A stretch of 64,000 nucleotides of DNA from NCBI RefSeq assembly GCF_027409185.1, contig NC_084461.1:157228001-157292000 (forward strand), written 5' to 3'. The position numbers and the translations under genes were made by a program. Under the pieces are notes generated by a model. It did not search any database. It was given only the letters and a program-made list of their open reading frames with translations, and was not told the DNA's origin. The DNA is from Cynocephalus volans. Its lineage: Eukaryota; Chordata; Mammalia; Dermoptera; Cynocephalidae. Positions 59,782 to 64,000 of the stretch are shown here, one piece after another. Numbering within the stretch: the stretch's first letter is position 1; each line of letters begins with the position of its first letter.

Positions 59782-60182
59782 ATGATGGAGTTTGGATGTG
59801 TTGTCCCCTCCAAAACTCATGTGGAAATTTGATCTCCAATGTGGCAGTGTTGGAAACTGAGTCATGGGGGCAGATCCCTCATGAATGGATTGATGCTCTC
59901 CCTGGGAGAGGGGGGATTAATGAGTGAGTTCTTGCTCTATTAGTTCCCGCAATAGCTCGTTGCTTAAAAAAGACCCTGGCACCTTCTCTCTCTCTTGCTT
60001 CCTGTCGCCATGTGACCTGCTTGTACCCGCCGGCTGCCTGCCGCTTTCCACCATGAGTAGAAGCAGCCTGAGGCCCATGCCAGATGCGGCTGTCCCAGAA
60101 TCGTAAGCTAAATAAACCTCTGTTCTTTATAAATTACCCAGTCTCAGGTATTCTGTTACAGCAATACAAAATGGACTAAAAC
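59782..60182 (+). mobile_element. MSTB-like MaLR LTR
   Basis: A near-complete LTR: TGATGGAGTTTGGATGTG, GTCATGGGGGCAGATCCCTC, TTAATGAGTGAGTTCTTG, CGCCATGTGACC, TAAATAAACCTCTGTTC and GGTATTCTGTTACAGC. It closely follows the MSTB layout known from primates. Confidence 0.85.
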
Positions 60183-60247
60183 AGTGTAATAAAGCGATGA
60201 GCAATAAAAAAACTGAAAAGTGGACTATATTAAAATTAAGAATTTTG

Positions 60248-60577
60248 GAGGCCAGCCTGTGGCTCACTCGGGAGAGTGTGGTGCTGATAACACCAAGGCC
60301 ATGGGTTCAGATCCCATATAAGGATGGGTGGTTTGCTCACTGAGTGAGCGTGGTGCTGACAACACCCAGTCAAGGGTTAAGGGCCGGCCCCGTGGCTCAC
60401 TCGGGAGAGCACGGCACTAGGAGCGCTGAGGCCGTGGGTTCGGATCTTATATAGGGATGGCCCATGCACTCACTGGCTGAGCGTGGTACAGACGGCACCA
60501 TGCGAAGTGCAGCGATCCCCTTACCGGTCAAAAAGAAAAAAAAAGGGTTAAAGATCCTCTTACCGGTCATCTTTTTT
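60248..60577 (+). mobile_element. CYN-type SINE dimer, host of another SINE
   Basis: The outer dimer runs 60248-60380, then continues at 60552-60577 (AGATCCTCTTACCGGTCATC). The inner SINE sits between the two parts, in the second unit's B box. Confidence 0.88.
60381..60542 (+). mobile_element. CYN-type SINE dimer, nested
   Basis: GGGCCGGCCCCGTGGCTCAC to CCTTACCGGTC plus an A-rich tail. The duplication AAGGGTTAA lies at 60372-60380 and 60543-60551. Its first unit has the variant centre (GCACTAGGAGCGC), but the second unit is full length. Confidence 0.9.
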
Positions 60578-60780
60578 AAAAAAAGAGTGAAGGGAGGGAG
60601 AAGGGAGGGAGGTTTTGGTGATGGGGAGCAATAATCAGCCACAATGTATATCGACAAAATAAAATTAAAAAATAAAATAAAATAAAAAAATAAAATAAAT
60701 AAAAAATAATAAATAAATAAATAAATAAAAATAAAGAGAGGCTTACTTTCCAAAAAAAAAAAAAAAGAGTGAAAAGTCAG
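60578..60780 (+). mobile_element. 5'-truncated L1 3' tail
   Basis: AGGGAGGGAGGTTTTGGTG, then CCACAATGTATATCGAC and a long AAATA-type tail. The flanking AAAAAAGAGTGAA at both sides is the likely duplication. It is the same L1 end as 57613-57752. Confidence 0.75.
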
Positions 60781-60927
60781 GCATCAGACTGGGAAAGGAT
60801 ATTTTAGTATATACATCCACAAAAAAATTGTATCCAGTGTCCTTTTGCTAGGAAGGAAGAAAGATCCAGATAATCCAATAGAAAAATGGACCAAAAGGTT
60901 AAGCAGGCGCTGCACAAAAGGGGATGC

Positions 60928-60965
60928 CAAAAGGCAAAAAAAAAAAAAAAAAAAAAAAAAAATTT
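60928..60965 (+). repeat. Poly(A) run
   Basis: About 26 consecutive A within L1 sequence. It could be the tail of a lost insertion. Confidence 0.7.
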
Positions 60966-61712
60966 AAACCACAGGTAATTTTATTACCTACCCATCAGCA
61001 TCGCTAAAATTAAAAAGACAAACCCACCAAGCGTTGTTGAAGATGCAGAGAGCAACTGCAGATAGGAGTGTAAATTGGCAGAATTACTTTGAGAAATTGG
61101 CTGGCAGTTTCTTCTAAAACTGAACATATGCATACTGTATGAACTAGTGATTCTATTCCTAGATGTATATATTCATCTGAAATGAGTACAAAAGTTCATC
61201 AAAAGACACATACAAGAATAATCATAGCACAATAGCCAAAAACTGGAACATACAAATACACACATAATAGCCAAAAGCTAGAAACAAATCAAATATCCAT
61301 CTGTAGTATGAGCAAATTACTTGTGGAACAGTATTATACAATAGACTTCTATCTAGTAATTAGAATAGACAAACTACAACTACATGCAATAATATGGATT
61401 ATTCTCACAAAAAAAATATTGAGAGAGACAAAGCAGACACACACATGAAAATACTGTGTGGTCCTATTTATATAAAGTTAAAAAAACAGACAAAATGAAT
61501 CCATGACGTCAGAAATCAGGGAAGTCATTACCCCAAGGTGGTGAGGGTAGTGATGCGAAGGCAGCAACAACTCACAAGAGGGGCTACTTTGGTGCTGCTG
61601 GTGTTCTGTTTCTTGATCTGGGTTCTGGTTATATGAGTGTTCACTTTATGAAAATTCATAAATCACTTATGATTTGTGCACTCTTCTATTTGTCACACTT
61701 CAGTAAAAATGT

Positions 61713-62987
61713 GAGTCCGGTGCCTCTGTGGCGCGCTGCCCAGCGTTACAGCCGCGGGCAGCCCCTGAAGCCTGGTGATTGAGCAGCCGGCACTGGTGCG
61801 CGTTGCCGCGGGCCCCAAGGGCTCCGGACCGGACGCTGGTGATAAGCCCTGCTCCGGAAATGCACTCAGAGTGTCTTCTCTATTTTGCCTCGTCCCCTTA
61901 AGGGCCCGCGCATACCCTCACCCTGTCTCCTGCCCGCATTCCTTCCTTCATTCCCATCCCAGCCCCGCTTGTTCAGACTCCAGCCTTACCCTCCCAGGTT
62001 TCCACCTTCATCTGTCTCCCCCGCGCCAGTTCGTGCCAATCCGTTTATTCCCCTCCTCATTTCCCCCAGACTTTCTCCCCTCTGTCCTTTCTCTTTCCCT
62101 CTCTGTCATTCCCAAACCCTTCCTTTCTCATTTCTTTCCCCCTGGATTCCCCCTTTCCCTAATCCCATCCTCTTCCCCCATACTGCTGTAGGTCCCTGTC
62201 TTCCAGAGGAGCAGCCTTGAGGCTGGTGGTTTTCAGACCAGGAGGCAGACGGTTTTCTATGTACTAGAAGAGCCCTCAGTGTACAGAAGTCTGCAGGAAG
62301 CCCTGGGAATGGTGGCAAAGGCACCGAATAAGCTGGGGCCTTCTGACCGGCTCCTTGGTTTCAGCCAGGGGGCTGCACTAGCAGCCGTTGAGTGTGCCCT
62401 AGGCCAGGAGGGCAATCCCAGATTCCCCTTGCTGAGGTTTATCATCCTGGTATCTAGTTTCTGTCCTGGGGGCTTGCCCTCAAGGAACCCATCCTGCAGG
62501 ACCCCTTGTGACTGCCTTTGCTCTATGTTTTCAGGGACGCTAACCATGTCGTTCCCTCTCAGCAACCAAGCTAGCCAATTCCTTGGAGCCATCGCCCTCA
62601 CCCACTCTGGTGGCCACTTCATTCCAGGCCCCAGCGCCAGGCCTACCTCAAGTTCTTGGGCCAGTTTGCTGAGTGAAAGAACAAACACCTCTGCCCCTAT
62701 ATGTCCCCCCATCTTGGGGCAGCCTCTATAACCTATGTCCTGCTAGAACTCCACTGCTGTTAGTGTTCCTCACCATGACCAGTTAAGAGACAACTATCAA
62801 TTCTCAGGACTCAAATTATATGAGCCCTGCCCTGCACTGGAGAAAAAGGGAGCAGGAGACCTTAATGGACTTCAACTTCTGCTACTCAAACAGAAAAAGG
62901 CCAAAGAGACCTCGATCGCATGGGAAGAGCAGGGGCTGGCACCACTGTAAGTACCACAAAATAAAGTGGTGATTTGGAAAAAATAAA
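61713..62987 (+). pseudogene. OVCA2: OVCA2 retrocopy, broken, with apparent retained intron
   Basis: OVCA2 is a small serine hydrolase of the FSH1 family. The translation from 62270 (YRSLQEALGMVAKAPNKLGP) and the elbow motif LLGFSQGAALAA (Ser codon 62363-62365) identify it. The end matches the family too (GAIALTHSGGHFIPG, His codon 62615-62617). The frame is broken: a TGA at 62218-62220 precedes GWWFS, and a frameshift displaces the segment carrying the catalytic Asp (about 62530-62575). No start codon is recognised. A C/T-rich stretch ending TGCTGTAG at 62191 and a possible donor GTGATA at 61839 look like an unspliced 353-bp intron. An AATAAA near 62959 and an A-rich end, with TAAAAATGT at 61704-61712 and 62988-62996, mark a reverse-transcribed insertion. 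Confidence 0.85.
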
Positions 62988-62996
62988 TAAAAATGT

Positions 62997-63345
62997 ACTT
63001 AAATGAGTAAAACAGATTTATATATTTTTAAAACTGAAGATCTCTATAGACACATATAGGGGTCTCCCAGGATATACTGTTAAGTAAAAAAGAGCAAATG
63101 CAAATCTACAGAGACAAAATAGATTAGTGGCTGCCTAGAGATGGAAATGGGAATGGGTAGTGCTGCAAAAGCACAAAAGGTTTCTTTTTGAGGTGACGAA
63201 AATGTGCTAATATTACATTGTAGGGATTGTTGCACAACTCTGTAAATACTTTAATAATTGTTGAAGTGTACACCTGAAATGGATAAATTTTATGGTACAT
63301 AAATTATGCCTCAATAAAGCTTTTAAAAAATAAAGTATATATAGT
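62997..63345 (+). mobile_element. Old L1 3' UTR
   Basis: TTTTTGAGGTGACGAAAATG, GATTGTTGCACAACTCTG and CCTCAATAAAGCTTTTAAAA, the common L1 3' end seen several times here. It may continue the L1 interrupted by the OVCA2 copy. Confidence 0.7.
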
Positions 63346-63785
63346 TTGCTATATTTTATATATAAGAAAAGGTAGGTAGGAGGGAGTTAGAATATATATA
63401 TCCTTGTATTTGCAAAAAGCAATGATGAAAGGATAAATAGATTACTTTTAGAGGGTGAAGGATAAAGGGATTGGGAGCGGGCAGGAATAGAATAAAGATA
63501 GTTTTGACTTCTGGATCGTGTATATGCTTTTCCTAGTCAAAACAAACAAACAAACAAAACTAATTTTTAAAAATTCCTTAAATTGAAAACAACCTAAAAT
63601 AAATAAACTGAGTATCAAATTGGTAACCACATAAAGAAAGGATTTACTTAAAGAGCTTTAGAACACAATATTTTGACTGCACATCCTAGGTGGACACAAT
63701 CCAAGAACAAAAAAGACCTACAAAGAAATGTTAAACTTTTCTCAGTAGTTTTATTGTTTGTAGTAATTCTGGATTTGGCTTTTAT
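63346..63785. other. A-rich DNA, nothing recognised
   Basis: An (AAAC)n-like stretch at about 63540-63560. Otherwise unassigned. Confidence 0.35.
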
Positions 63786-63880
63786 TGGGGGGGAGGGGAG
63801 TTGGCTAGTATGGGGAACCAAACCCTTGACCTTGGTGTTACAAGGCCATTCTTTAACCATTGAGCTAACCAGCCAGCCCA
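63786..63880 (-). mobile_element. CYN-type SINE monomer
   Basis: Minus strand: TGGGCTGGCTGGTTAGCTCA, B box GGGTTTGGTTCCCC. GATTTGGC(T/A)TTTTA is repeated on both sides (63772 and 63881). Confidence 0.85.
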
Positions 63881-64000
63881 GATTTGGCATTTTAAACTGT
63901 CTTTACATTGCAGACTAAAGCAAAGAAGTAATTATGTTGATATCAGGAATCAAGATTTTCAATGAAAAAAATATATATACAATCAGAAAATCAAGGAAAT
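63881..64000. other. Window edge, nothing recognised
   Basis: A/T-rich sequence, possibly L1. Confidence 0.3.

Larger units (their letters stand above)
58295..61712 (+). mobile_element. L1 segments, interrupted
   Basis: ORF2 text at 58295-58569 and 58946-59190, a 3' UTR at 59330-59580, and further L1 at 60780-61700. Insertions include the LTR at 58570, SINEs at 59195 and 60248, and a MaLR at 59782. The pieces may come from more than one L1. Confidence 0.6.

Noticed and set aside
61775..62220. 138- and 111-codon plus-strand frames
   Set aside because: They run through the C/T-rich presumed intron of the OVCA2 copy. The Pro/Ser/Phe-rich translation is compositional.

Overview
The window is nuclear DNA from a placental mammal and is dominated by transposable elements. 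The most frequent repeat is a short tRNA-Ile-like SINE, seen as monomers and dimers with A and B boxes, A-rich tails and target-site duplications (TSDs). This matches what is known of the CYN SINEs of colugos (Dermoptera). Fairly well preserved MST-type MaLR LTRs also point to Euarchonta. My best guess is therefore a colugo such as Galeopterus. That is an inference from repeats, and another lineage with a similar tRNA-dimer SINE is not excluded.

Host gene: the minus strand carries the 5' end of UIMC1 (RAP80, the ubiquitin-binding subunit of the BRCA1-A complex). Coding exon 2 lies at 13818-13972, with a start codon, a SUMO-interacting motif and good splice sites. A CpG island at about 34350-35135 holds a consensus minus-strand splice donor at 34848, so it is the likely promoter and noncoding exon 1. 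Intron 1 would then be about 20.9 kb. Intron 2 runs off the left edge, and 35.2-64 kb is upstream intergenic DNA.

Layout: 1-12.7 kb (intron 2) is L1 debris plus an old L1 that carries a nested younger L1 (1947-7519), a solo ERVK-like LTR, a 1.5-kb L1-5'UTR-derived element with its own poly(A) tail, and SINEs. 12.7-34.3 kb (end of intron 2, exon 2 and intron 1) holds L1 segments, an L2, MaLR, ERVK-like and other LTRs, two Tigger elements, a SINE with a 400-bp polypurine tail, and a 290-bp near-perfect palindrome with LTR-like termini. 35.2-44.6 kb holds several LTRs (ERV1-like, MaLR nested in MLT1, MLT2), L2, MIR and a mariner MITE. 44.6-55.5 kb is an old L1 split by a half-L1 (HAL1-like) element, SINEs and LTRs. 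55.5-64 kb holds an MLT1 LTR with an odd 31-bp L1 patch, L2, L1 pieces, an MSTB-like LTR, a SINE-in-SINE, and a broken OVCA2 retrocopy that seems to retain an intron.

Apart from UIMC1, no intact protein-coding gene is supported. The L1 reading frames are all broken. The most unusual items are the palindromic LTR-end insertion (31387-31676), the two ORF2-less L1-derived elements (10167-11689 and 48865-51098), the OVCA2 retrocopy, and the 31-bp templated patch at 55942-55972.
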